A stretch of DNA of 64,000 nt. Source: Spirodela intermedia. Lineage: Eukaryota > Streptophyta > Magnoliopsida > Alismatales > Araceae. A program made the position numbers and the translations under genes. Shown piece by piece: positions 1 to 11,097 of this stretch; the stretch's first letter is position 1; the number at the start of each line of letters is the position of its first letter. The stretch is from contig LR746281.1 in assembly GCA_902729315.2 (NCBI GenBank), positions 1,183,001 through 1,247,000 of the forward strand, read 5' to 3'. The notes under the pieces were generated by a model that worked only from the letters and a program-made list of their open reading frames with translations, was not told the origin of the DNA and searched no databases.

Positions 1-2488
1 CTCACCTGAAGAGGGATGCAAATGAGACAGCCGCCACAGAACAGAACACATCGACATTGACCCTCCAGAAACAAAGAATGAGGAACAGGTAGAAGATTTG
101 ATCTTGCTGAACTAAATCTTTTCACTGCAGAAGTCTCGTGCTTGGAATCAATGGGCCTGGAAAGCCCAGACCTGGCCTTGGCAGCCTTGGCAGCCCGGGC
201 CTAACCCCAGAACCCATTAACCCGGAGCTTTGTCTCTGGCCCCTGGCCAGGTTCGGGCCACCTAAATGATGTCACGTATTAGGCCGGGCCAGCCCTTTGG
301 CACCCAGAATATGGGACTAAACCGGCTTTGGCAGCTCTTCTCCACCATTGATCAGATAATGAAAAACCGGCACACTGAGTTCATGAAGGAAAGAAGAACA
401 AGAGATCCTCACAATGTAGAGCAAGAAAGGAATCCGGTCCCAGAAGCTCGTGTGCTGCCTCACAAAGGACGTCTCATGGGCGAATCTGAATCTTGAAGGG
501 TCTGCAAGATGACCGGGCCATTGTTCCATCAATGAGATAGTAAAACAGGGCAATCAGGACTTCGCCAAATTCCAGGAGCCTACCATTTGAGAACTCATAG
601 TCGAGCGATGAGGTCTCCCTTTCCCACTCCTTCCACCTGCGAATCTACAAAACGAACATGAGAATATTTAGCATTGTTTCCGGGTGTGGAAGCCATGGAT
701 TCCTGGAAATATTTTATGGTGGGGCAGCTGAGAGTATCTGACCTTTGCCCTCCCGAGAGCCATGGTCGCGGCGGTGTAGAGCAGATGGAAGATTGCCAGA
801 AAGAATATGAAGATGTGCAGCTGGTGGATGGCATATGCGGACATAAAGGCCACCTTACCCTGTTGAAGAAAGTAGTGAATCAATAAACCCTCGGACCTGC
901 GCCACATCTAAACTCGAGGAGAAGGAGATCAACCAAGCTCTCGCGTCTCCCACTTTGATGGGCACAGAGAGATAGAGAGTAATTTTTGGTCTTATTAATG
1001 AAACAGTCAGCCTGTGTCTTTATTGATCTTCTTTAGATGACCAACTGGAGAAATGCAAGATGCCAAGGCTGCTGGGCAAGGAAACAGCCCTCGTCATTTG
1101 CTGAGCTTTCAGGGGTTGAAATCCAAAAAAAAAACCTTTTCTGGATGCTTAAACTGACTAGGAGACACTGCCCGTCAACACCTTTCCTCCCAACTACCCA
1201 TAATCTCAAAAAAGAGTATATATATTTATTTTTATTTATTTATTTTATTTTTAGGTGAGCAGTGGAAGCACCTATAGAGGTGACCGTGGACTAAATTAGA
1301 TCAGCTGCCTCTTGAGTTGACTATAATGCGAGGAACTAACTCCCCATTAAATCATGAAATGACCCCCAAAGAGGGTGGCTCCACATACCTCTGAACATGC
1401 AGAGTCACTTGCCCCAGCCAACATCCTCCTCTTGGACTCCATGCCGACCGCGAGATCCCACAAGAGCCTTCGGCCTCCTTTTTTGCCTGGCTTCTCTTCC
1501 CTGAGGGGGCAGGGCAGCATTGTGTTCCCAGCACTTAATGGTACGCAGATTTTATCCGCATAGTCCCCCACAAACGTCAGCAACAAGGAGATGAACCCGA
1601 GAATCATCAACTCTGCAAGAGGAGGAAGCTTCGTGAGTCACATGTTCCCTTCATTTATTCCATATTTATTCATTTCACTTGTTTTTATTTGTTTCAATCT
1701 CGGGCCATTCTTGACGCAGAGCCAAGGTCCCTGGATCAATCATCACAAATCTCAAGAACAAGAAAAAAGAGTAGCTTGAGGCCAGTCTACTGCTTGTTGT
1801 TACCCATCATCCGTATGCCCACAGGCTCTGATTTCGTTCCCTCCTCCGCAGATGTCTAATTACGTCAAGAACTAGGGTTATCCCTATGTAACTTCAGGGT
1901 TTTCTTTCTTCTTTTTTTCTTTTTTCTTTTTTTGTTCTAATTTCCTCTGATGTGGGATTGTTCCAAACACGGAAGAACATAAAAGGGAAGCCATCGAAGT
2001 TCACGAGAGAAACGTGTAAGTCAACGTTTTTGAAGGAAATCCAGAGATCCCAGTATGGGTCTTTTCTCAGTTTCCCCCCAATCTTCATGCTGATGGTTGG
2101 ATGAGATGAGATGAGATGAAGCGTGTGGCTCTTACCGTCTTTGATCTTCTCCAGAGCTTCAACCATCGCCCTCTTGTGTTTATCAGAGAACCACTGAAAT
2201 TGAAATGAGCCAAACTCATCAGGAATCACGCCGAGAGAAAAAGAATCACCCCGGAGATTCTTTCTAATAACACTTCAATCTCTAAAAGCGTACCAAAACT
2301 CCTGAAACCCTGCTCAAACCATTCGTTCATTCATTCAGCAGGATCCGAAGGTGGAAGAAACTCACCTTCCCAATGCGATGGAGCCCCTTCTCCAACAGAA
2401 GCGAGATGATGATGATCACCGTACAAACTGTTGCCACCGCCCAGGAGGGCGTCTGATCCATCTTCCTCCCAGAACTCCCTCCCGCCAT
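1..2488 (-). CDS. MLO: MLO-like seven-transmembrane protein, copy A (5' part only, truncated by window edge)
   Basis: Membrane protein of the MLO family, which in plants acts as a calmodulin-binding calcium-channel-like protein; some members are powdery-mildew susceptibility factors. Visible exons, from the start ATG at 2488: 2366-2488, 2136-2193, 1389-1612, 743-859, 584-644, 413-501, and 5 bp of the next exon at 1-5. All have GT-AG borders and keep frame. The product begins [18 protein letters not shown], enters the first membrane span at once, and includes [12 protein letters not shown] and [14 protein letters not shown], both MLO hallmarks. It is a near-copy of the downstream gene at 5138-9468, matching even in introns. 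The main difference is intron 3 (529 bp here, 124 bp there). Exon 3 is 3 bp longer, in frame. No disabling mutation is visible. The calmodulin-binding tail lies outside the window. Confidence 0.9.
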
Positions 2489-4033
2489 TGCAGAAGCTCC
2501 TCCTCAGGCACGAAGAAACTTGGGCAAAAGTGGCGCGCTATAAACAGATCAAAACCAGTCCTCCCCGCTATGAATTCGTCAGCCCCTTCTCCCGCAACCT
2601 GCGTGTTCGCTGCTATTTCAACACGGGCTACGCTACGCTGTTGCAGAGACGGGGTGCCGGGAGGAAGACTTATGGGAGAGGAAGAGAGTTAGAGAGAGAG
2701 AGTGCCAAGTCCATGGATGGTCATCATGAAGGAGATGGAAGCGATCCTGGAATATATAAAAAATCAATAAATTACCAAGTCAACCATGAGAGGTGTTGAA
2801 GGAAACATAATGATCATTGACCTCCGGCCAGCAGTTATCAGCAACATAATTTCAAGACTTGTGGGGTAGAGTTCTTGCCGATAACTCACGATCAATATCT
2901 TAAACAGGCCAGCGGCATAGAACACTAAAACAAATAACGTTAAATCTGATAAAAAAACTATGGATGTTCTTAAAACATGCACAGGTAATTCGGTGTACAG
3001 AACACAAACGGGCTTCGAAAGTCAGTTAACTAGAGTTCTGAGGAGTAGGTATGATTTCTGAAGACCTTCGAGTTTCGTATGTCTCAATAACCCCGGGCGA
3101 CTGAAGGAGAGAATCTAGGAGGGAATGGTGGAGGTCAAGTGCCCAACAAATGTCTGGCTTGGAGAGTGGATCAGTCAACGCTGAGGCTGTGGATGCCACA
3201 AGTCAACGGTCCATTGCCCAAACGGGAGAAGTCTACTATACCACGGTCAGATGTGAAAAGGAGCAGGAAGAAAATGGCTTACAGGTTCTGGAACGCCTTT
3301 GTCCTTGACAGGTCCTTCACAGTTTGTTCAACCTCCTGTGAAGGCGAGAGCCACCAGAATGGTCATTCACCTCGAGCGACGAGGGCAGAAGAGAGGGAGA
3401 GAGAGAGGAGAATGCCTTCAGTTTCTGGGAGGTTGCAGAACGGCCCCGTCCCTGGACGCCAAGAAGCCCCTCGATGAGCCGGACCACGTGATCGGTGAAG
3501 GCGACCGCCCTCCCTCTCCGGCGCTCCCACCGCCGTGGAGCACGACAGAGGGAGAGGAAGGAGCCTTTTCCTAGGGCAGGAATGGCCGAATGACAGAGGA
3601 GGACGCCGCCGTCTCCAGCAGCAAGGAGAAGCGGACGGCGACGCAGCGTCGCCGGCGTAGAGGCCTACCGGCAACCTCAATCTGGCCGATCCCACCGCCA
3701 TTCCTGAGATTCTCCGGCAAGCGCCGCCACCACCGCCGCCGCCGCTTCTCCGAGGTGGCGATCGGAGATGCTTATGCCGAATTCCGGCCACTGAGGAATT
3801 ACTTCCGGCACCGCGGCTGAATCTGCCTCGCTCGATCGGGAGGATCAGCGGAAGGGATGATGGCGGGAGGGAGGAGGACGAGTCGTTCCATGGGCAGTGC
3901 ACCAAACTTGCCGGCTCCCTATCAGCTGTCATCAGGCATCCCCCCGCTGACGTGGCGGACTCCACCCCTCTCCCTCCGGGCCCGATTCCTAAGCAGCTTC
4001 CCTGGCCCGGGTATCGTAAAAAACCAATCTCAT

Positions 4034-4065
<32 letters not shown>

Positions 4066-4482
4066 AGGTAGGCACGGGCTTCGGGTAGTCTTCCGTCCGG
4101 GCTTCGGGCTTTGTCGGCCCATGATAGTGGAGGCCCATTCGTGTGTGTCCCACCACATTCTCTCATCCGACGTGGCGTATGGCACGTCGGTCAAGAGGCC
4201 CCCCTACTGAGGGTCCACATAAAAAGAGAGAGGAGTTGGCTCCTCGATAAGGGGAGTTGTGTCTACGCCAATTCCGGAATTGACGACTTCCTCGCCGCCG
4301 ACAGTCCCATTTTTGGATGCTGACTTTGTAGCTTCAAATGGAGGTCGATATGCTTCTGCAGATCCTGTTAGTTCCTATTCCTGCTTGTGTGCTTTCCCCA
4401 TGGCGATTGGTAATACGAGTTGCGCTTCTTAGTGAGAATAGAAGGGGCACATGGTTGTACTACACGAGCTCGTAAGTCAAGC
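2489..4482. other. Interval upstream of MLO copy A; no firm gene
   Basis: From 2489 to about 2810 it is the promoter side of copy A and matches the same region of copy B (9469 to about 9810), with a short GA tract at 2690-2702. From 3140 to 4010 it becomes GC-rich. On the minus strand a 100+ codon frame at about 3360-3680 reads through AVAFTDHVVRLIEGLLGVQ and meets plausible splice signals, but I recognise no family in it. A (CT)n tract lies at 4036-4064. The rest shows nothing I can name. A small unannotated transcript in the GC-rich part is possible. Confidence 0.4.
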
Positions 4483-4587
4483 ACGGAACGAGCTTTTTTT
4501 TTTTTTTTTTTTTTTTTTTGATAACTGTCTTGGGCTGAACTTCTCAGGAGGTCACCCATCCTGATACTTCACACGCCCAAGCACTTT

Positions 4588-4847
4588 GAGATGGATGCCA
4601 CATATATGCCTCTCGGCATGGTGGCAGGGGTGCCTCTCGGCACATTCTTTGGAGCTGGGGGCATCTTGGCATGGTGAGATGGATGCCACATATATGCCTC
4701 TCGGCATGGTTGCAGGGGTGCCTCTCAGCACGTTCTTCGCTGGGGGCGTCTTGGCATAGTGAGATGGATGCCACATATACCTTTCGGCATGGTGGGCAAG
4801 GGTGCCTCTCGGCACGTTCTTCGATGCTCAAGGCATCTTGGCATGGT
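4588..4847 (-). repeat. Three tandem units of about 87 bp inside the 5S-derived element
   Basis: Units at 4588-4675, 4676-4760 and 4761-4847 each begin GAGATGGATGCCACATATA on the plus strand. Each holds two short inverted repeats with 5-bp stems and 4-nt loops (for example ATGCC-TCTC-GGCAT). On the element's sense (minus) strand the loops read GAGA or GAAA. Confidence 0.85.
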
Positions 4848-4952
4848 GACGGAGGGGTTCATAACACGTGCTGGGCAACACACAATCATGCAGCAGCGGT
4901 GCCTTTCAGCACATGCACAGCAAGCGTCTCGCAACGCATGCACGCGTACCCG

Positions 4953-5038
4953 GGGACTTCCCAGGGAGGTCACCCATCCGGGGGACTGCTCCCACCGGAG
5001 CACGCTTAACTCTGGAGTTCTTATGGGATCCGGTGGCA
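4953..5038 (-). pseudogene. 5S rRNA-like sequence (degenerate), head of the element
   Basis: The minus strand reads GGATCCCATAAGAACTCC, then GTTAAGCGTGCT, then GATGGGTGACCTCCCTGGGA. This follows plant 5S rRNA from about base 30 to near its 3' end. The stretch between box A and box C has diverged (CCGGTGGGAGCAG), and the true 5S 5' end is missing, so it is not a functional 5S gene. Confidence 0.75.
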
Positions 5039-5137
5039 ACTCTCCCACTAAGGGGGGTCAAAAAATAACCTTCAGAGACGGAACGACCGAGGGGGGGGGG
5101 GGGGTCTGAACAGAGGGAGGTCGGAGGCGCAGAGGGA

Positions 5138-8100
5138 TCAGACCGGCGGCGAGCGGCCGGAGGAGGCGGCCTTCGCGAAGGAGAAGTCATCGGTGGGGTT
5201 TCGCTGGTCTTCGGTCACCTCCAGGCGCTGCTCCACCGGCGCGACGGAGTCCGTGTGGCGGGGCGAGAAGAGCGGCGCCTCGGGCTCGTTGTCCGTGAGC
5301 TCGTTGTCGGAGTAGTACCGCCGAGGAAGGGTGGTCATGGCCGTCGCATGGCCTGTGGTCATGAACCTCTGCATTGGCCGCGCAGGAGAGGCGCTAGGGC
5401 TCCCGCTGCGGCTCTCTGTGGGAGTCCGGAAAGGGGAATGAGTCGACGACTTGCCGCCTCCACGCCTCTTCTTTGCCACCTGCTGCCACTTCTTGATGGC
5501 CTTGGAGGTCTGTTCGTCGAAGACGGATCTCTTCATGCGCGATCCCATCTGAGACGGGAACACAAGTCCAGATCACCCTGGTCAGCCTCCCATTCATGCC
5601 TGGTTTTCCTTTCAAAATCTCCTAATGCATAAGACTACATCCCTTCTCTCCTATAACAGCCGGACGACAAGTAGCAGTCAGTGGAGGAGGATACCTGAGA
5701 GACGAGAGCATAGAGTGGAAGTGTGACGTAGCTGCACAGAATTTGGACCGATACCCTGCAGAGAACCCCGGGGACCATGATGAGAAAGCCCCACCAAGCA
5801 TGCGTGTATGCTAGCAGTAATAGAAGGAAATTGTTCTAACTTTTTTGTTTGTGTATTATTCTTTTATCTGTTAGGAGTGAGACATCAGAGAAATCCAATG
5901 CCTTGTAAATCTCAAGCTTCTGTGTTTCCTAGATGCTTTGAATGTTTGTTCAATGACATTGTGAAGAAGATGGAGTGTCATCATCAAGTATGCCTTACCC
6001 GATAGCAACTCTTGCTATGACCAACCCGAAGCTTTCATGAAAGCATGAATTCAGCCCAAATGCATACTGCAGGTCCGAAGAAGATGAATGGAAACATCAG
6101 ATCCACGAAAATAGAATACGGATAGCTCAGAATAGTACCCAACTGCAGGGATAAGGAAATATGTGTTCTTACCCAAATCCACAGAAAGTAGATCAACTGG
6201 AATGCATTCTGCAACAAAGATCAATGACATCAGATTGTCAGACAAGTTCATGGTCATCGTAATGGTGGGGATGTAGCTGATTAGTTCCTTTGAAATGGTG
6301 ATTTTATTTCTATTATATAGTGTTCAACAGTTTTCATTACTTTAGATCACAAGAAAGGGAGGAAGAGCCCACAATTACCTGAAAAAGCGTGAAATGGATG
6401 AGAAATAGGACGAGACCAGGTTTGCCGAACCAGAAGTGGTGATCGGAGAGCTGCACCACAGGAATCCCTTGAACCACCACGTGTCTCTCTTTGATCTCGA
6501 GGGCCATCCGGGTGATGATAGCCTGCAGCTTTGTCCCAACTGCCAAGATTATCTGCTCAAGGTCACAGATAAATCAGATGAGCTTGGACCCCAAAGTTGG
6601 AAGGACGGATGAGCAGATAGAATTAGTCCCAGAGATCTCCTACCACTGGGGGGACCAGAGAAATCCAGAACAGGGTATGCCATCCTGGAAGGGAAGGAAA
6701 AGCTCATAGTCAGGCCGGGGAAGATAATTTCACCGGAATACATGGATTGCCGTAGTTAGAATCTTTCTTGGTAGTAGCTCACCTTGGACGTTTACGAGCA
6801 GGAAGATCACGGCAGAAGCCCAAAGGATTGGACTGCATGGATGCGAAAGGAACAGGTTAGAATGAGATGGGCAGAGTAGAACAGCTGTGAAGAGAAAATG
6901 AAGTCAAAGCTATGGTGAAACAGAGATGACGAAGTGATGTTACAGCATATGTACAGGATTACGAAGATTATATACAGAGTAGTATCACTTATATGGAATT
7001 ATCAACCCCATTGGCTGCTAGTCAGAATACTTTCTTGCTCTAGAAAGGCGCAGTAAATACCATCCATTTCTCATTAAGGGTTTCAGGAAACTGGGCTGTG
7101 GTCGTCAACGTTCATAGAGGAGGAAGGTAACATGGCCATCGTTTACCTTATGCTGACAATTACTACGAAATCGTCCTCCAGAGACCGTTTGATGTACTTC
7201 TGAAAGTCAAACCTAGTGCCTGGGGCCAAGTGGGTCTGCAAGGGCAGTGAGGCAAGAACCAGTCACAAGGGAGGGGGGGTAAAAAACATGGAGCTGTTTA
7301 TGGATCACACTGTTGAAGGAACTCACGGAGATGAAGCCGTGGCGCATGGTGAGGTAATCCGCCTTGCGAACAGACCAAAAGAACTGTCGGAAGAAGCTCA
7401 CCTGAAGAGGGATGCAAATGAGACAGCCGTCACAGAACAGAACACATCGACATTGACCCTCCAGAAACAAAGAATGAGGAACAGGTAGAAGATTTGATCT
7501 TGCTGAACTAAATCTTTTCACTGCAGAAGTCTCGTGCTTGGAATCAATGGGCCTGGAAAGCCCAGACCTGGCCTTGGCAGCCTTGGCAGCCCGGGCCTAA
7601 CCCCAGAACCCATTAACCCGGAGCTTTGTCTCTGGCCCCTGGCCAGGTTCGGGCCACCTAAATGATGTCACGTATTGGGCCGGGCCAGCCCTTTGGCACC
7701 CAGAATATGGGACTAAACCGGCTTTGGCAGCTCTTCTCCACCATTGATCAGATAATGAAAAACCGGCACACTGAGTTCATGAAGGAAAGAAGAACAAGAG
7801 ATCCTCACAATGTAGAGCAAGAAAGGAATCCGGTCCCAGAAGCTCGTGTGCTGCCTCACAAAGGACGTCTCATGGGCGAATCTGAATCTTGAAGGGTCTG
7901 CAAGATGACCGGGCCATTGTTCCATCAATGAGATAGTAAAACAGGGCAATCAGGACTTCGCCAAATTCCAGGAGCCTACCATTTGAGAACTCATAGTCAA
8001 GCGATGAGGTTTCCCTTTCCCACTCCTTCCACCTGCGAATCTACAAAACGAACATGAGAATATTTAGCATTGTTTCTGGGTGTAGAAGCTGTGGAGTCCT

Positions 8101-9468
8101 GGAAATATTTTATGGTAGGGCAGCCGAGAGTATCTGCTGACCTTTGCCCTCCCGAGAGCCATGGTCGCGGCGCTGTGGAGCAGATGGAAGATCGCCAGAA
8201 AGAATATGAAGATGTGCAGCTGGTGGATGGCATATGCGGACATAAAGGACACCTTACCCTGTTGAAGAAGGTAGTGAATCAATAAACCCTGGGATCTCCC
8301 TCCCGCCATCCCCGAAGAGGGTGGTTTTGATTCTAAGTTAAAATATTGAGGCGCAAAATCTTGTCATGGAATATCCACGTACCTCCGGACATACGGAGTC
8401 TTTTTCCTCAGCCAACATCCTCCTGGACTCCATGCTTTCCGCGAGGTCCCACAAGAGCCTTCGGCCTCCTTTCTCCTTTGCCTTGTCTTCCTTGAGCGGG
8501 CAGGGCAGCATTGTGTTCCCAGCACTTAATGGTATGCAGATTTTCTCCGCATAGTTCTGAACAAACGTCAGCAACAAGGAGATGAACCCGAGAATCATCA
8601 ACTCTGCAAGAGGAGGAAGCTTCGTGAGTCACATGTTCCCTTCATTTATTCCATATTTACTCATTTCATTTGTTTTTATTTGTTTCAATCTCGGGCCATT
8701 CTTGATGCATAGCCGAGGTCCCTGGATCAATCATCACAAGTCTCAAGAACAAGAAAAAAGAGTAGCTTGAGGCCAGTCTACTGCTTGTTGTTACCCATCA
8801 TCCGTATGCCCACAGGCTCTGATTTCGTTCTCTCCTCCGCAGATGTCTAATTACGTCAAGAACTAGGGTTATCCCTATGTAACTTCAGGGTTTTCTTTCT
8901 TCTCTTTTTCTTTCTTCTTTTATGGTCTAATTTCCTCCGACGTGGGATTGTTCCAAACACGGAAGAACATAAAAGGTAAGCCATCGAAGTTCACGAGAGA
9001 AACGTGGAAGTCAACGTTTTTGAAGGAAATCCAGAGATCCCAGTATGGGTCTTTTCTCAGTTCCCCCGATCTTCATGCTGATGGTTAGATGAGATGAGAT
9101 GAGATAAGAGATGATTCATGTGGCTCTCACCGTCTTTGATCTTCTCCAGAGCTTCAACCATCGCCCTCTTGTGTTTATCGGAGAACCACTGAAATTGAGA
9201 CGAACCAAACTCATCAGGAATCACACCGAGAGAAAAAGAATCACCCCGAAGATTCTTCCTAAGAACACTTCAATCCCTTGAAACCCAGCTCAAACCATTC
9301 ATTCGTTCATTCATTCAGCAGGATCCGAAGGTGGAAGAAACTCACCTTCCCAATGCGATGGAGCCCCTTCTCCAACAGAAGCGAGATGATGATGATCACC
9401 GTACAAACTGTTGCCACTGCCCAGGAGGGCGTCTGATCCATCTTCCTCCCAGAACTCCCTCCCGCCAT
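5138..9468 (-). CDS. MLO: MLO-like seven-transmembrane protein, copy B (complete, 15 exons, 557 aa)
   Basis: Complete MLO gene. Exons: 9346-9468, 9131-9188, 8383-8603, 8142-8258, 7980-8040, 7809-7897, 7327-7401, 7147-7235, 6783-6832, 6644-6684, 6379-6552, 6173-6208, 5999-6066, 5695-5755, 5138-5548. The summed length is 1674 bp with the stop. Seven hydrophobic spans sit near residues 16-35, 62-76, 148-168, 279-295, 298-317, 354-378 and 388-415. The C-terminal calmodulin-binding helix starts at about residue 422 ([21 protein letters not shown]), followed by a Ser/Arg-rich tail ending SGRSPPV. Motifs such as [17 protein letters not shown] and [12 protein letters not shown] resemble Arabidopsis clade III members (MLO5/7/8/9/10) as I recall them; a tree is needed for clade. 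It lies head-to-tail with copy A. The ATG at 9468 starts the conserved N-terminus. Confidence 0.93.
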
Positions 9469-9674
9469 TGCAGAAGCTCCTCCTCAGGCACGAAGAAACT
9501 TGGGCAAAAGTGGCGCGCTATAAACAAATCAAAACCAGTCCTCCCCGCTATGAATTCGTCACCCCCTTCTCCCTCAATCCGCGTATCCGCTGCTGTTTCA
9601 ACAGGGTCTCAAGGAGAATGAGGCTCCGATGGGGCAGCGACTGGGGGGGACTTATGGGAGAGGAAGAGAAAGAA

Positions 9675-9678
<4 letters not shown>

Positions 9679-9708
<30 letters not shown>
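9679..9708. repeat. (GA)n microsatellite upstream of MLO copy B
   Basis: About 15 GA units, 211 bp upstream of the start codon. The corresponding position in copy A (2690-2702) has only about 6 units. Confidence 0.95.
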
Positions 9709-9711
<3 letters not shown>

Positions 9712-11097
9712 GAAGTCCATGGACGGTCACCATGAAGGAGGTAGAAGCGGCCCAAGAATTATTAAAAAAATCGCCCAGTCAACTATGAGGGGCGGGCGTC
9801 GAAAGAAACTTGCCCCATCGCCATGGATCCACGCATTAAATTCAATTCTTGTATTGGACTCTCTCTCCCCCAACTTTCTGCCAATAAAGAAGAAGCTTAT
9901 CCTCAGAGGAGGGCATCTCCTCTGCGATGAGGTAAGAAGCAACCAACTTGTTTTACAGTAGCAGAAGACGACGAGGGAAGAGAGCCAGGTCAGAAAGCCT
10001 CCATTTTTTCTGTGACGCTTGTTCACGCAAAGTCCAGGGACAAAAACCCTAAAAAGGACTAGAGAAGCCATCCCCTCTGACGGTGCCGTCTCGCCCTCCT
10101 CTCCTCCCCCACGCCATACCTCCCCGAAGTCAACCCCCCCGTCGCCCTCTAAAACCCTCTTTCCATCTCCTCATACTCCGGTAAGACATATTTCATACAC
10201 GTAACCTCCTAGGAATATTACTAGAAGGGGGATATTTAGGGATCTCGGAAGGATACAAAGGCTATATTCATTTTTCTAAGTGTTTTATCCAAGACCTTGA
10301 AGAGACAGGGGCCGTCCCAATGAGTGGCCCAACATTTGACAGCTGCTTGGCCCCCGAACGTGGAGATTATCCCGACAAGTCGACGAATGATCTTCTCCTC
10401 TCCCACAAGTTGGCGGATTTTTCCTTTTTTGTCGGAACGAAAGTAAGCAGGATAATCGGCGGATTAAAAGCCGACTGAAAATTAATTAATTATGGGGCTC
10501 CTTTTTATCGGAACAAAATTTAAAAAAAGGTCCTGAAACCGTGCGGATCTCGGTCTGATATAATATTTTAAAAGTCGACATATAATAATATTATTATTAT
10601 TACACCGAATAAACAGAGTGGCATCTCTTGTGGCCCTTATTAAGCTTATTTAATTAATACACATAAAATAATATTACGCTACGCATGGCGGCAGCTCTCC
10701 TTGCCGGCTCCGACCGGGGGAGGTCGCGTCGGCGACGCGCTTTACGTGGGCCTTGGGGACTGCCGGCACGGGCGCCGTAAGCCCCACCTGCCTTGACTCG
10801 TGGCCAAGAGAAGGACGAAGAGATTACGTCCGGCCAGCATTTCTCCACGCGTTAAGGGTCAAAACCTTCGGGTCAAGGCCGCCACGCGGGATTCGCGACT
10901 GCGTGGGATTGCTTTATAAAACTACTGTCCGCGTGGAACGGTGGGAGGCGTATTTACGAATAAATCCCTGTTTTTGCTAATTTAGATAAACCTCCTCCGG
11001 TTTTAGTCCTATTAATTTTATAACCTCGGTGCATCCCCAACGCTCCAAACGCCGCCGATTATTCCCTTATTGGTGGGAAGTTGGATGCATTAGGCAG

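Larger units (their letters stand above)
4483..5086 (-). mobile_element. 5S-rRNA-derived, poly(A)-tailed SINE-like element with 9-bp flanking direct repeat
   Basis: Read on the minus strand: a 5S-rRNA-like head (about 5038 down to 4953) carrying GTTAAGCGTGCT and GATGGGTGACCTCC, the internal promoter boxes of plant 5S genes. Three tandem units of about 87 bp follow (4761-4847, 4676-4760, 4588-4675), then a second shorter 5S-like piece (4583-4541, again GATGGGTGACCTCC), then a run of 26 A (T on the plus strand, 4494-4519). The direct repeat ACGGAACGA flanks it at 4483-4491 and 5078-5086, as expected of target-site duplication by LINE-type retroposition. No protein is encoded. The main alternative is a decayed Cassandra TRIM, whose LTRs also carry 5S sequence. 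The poly(A) end, 9-bp repeat and absence of visible LTR borders favour a SINE. Confidence 0.65.

Noticed and set aside
3363-4166. Minus-strand 267-codon open frame
   Set aside because: It runs through a GA/CT microsatellite and GC-rich low-complexity sequence giving Arg/Glu, Gly and Pro runs. No conserved motif, and the frame is a by-product of composition.
4544-4831. Overlapping minus-strand frames rich in repeated RHPCPPCR and ICGIHL phrases
   Set aside because: They are translations of the 87-bp non-coding units in the 5S-derived element. The periodic peptide is an artefact.
5549-5694. MLO intron 14 with a GTATCCTCC donor as a second U12 candidate
   Set aside because: The donor resembles the U12 GT-AG consensus, but no TTCCTTAAC-like branch site lies near the acceptor, so an ordinary U2 intron is more likely.
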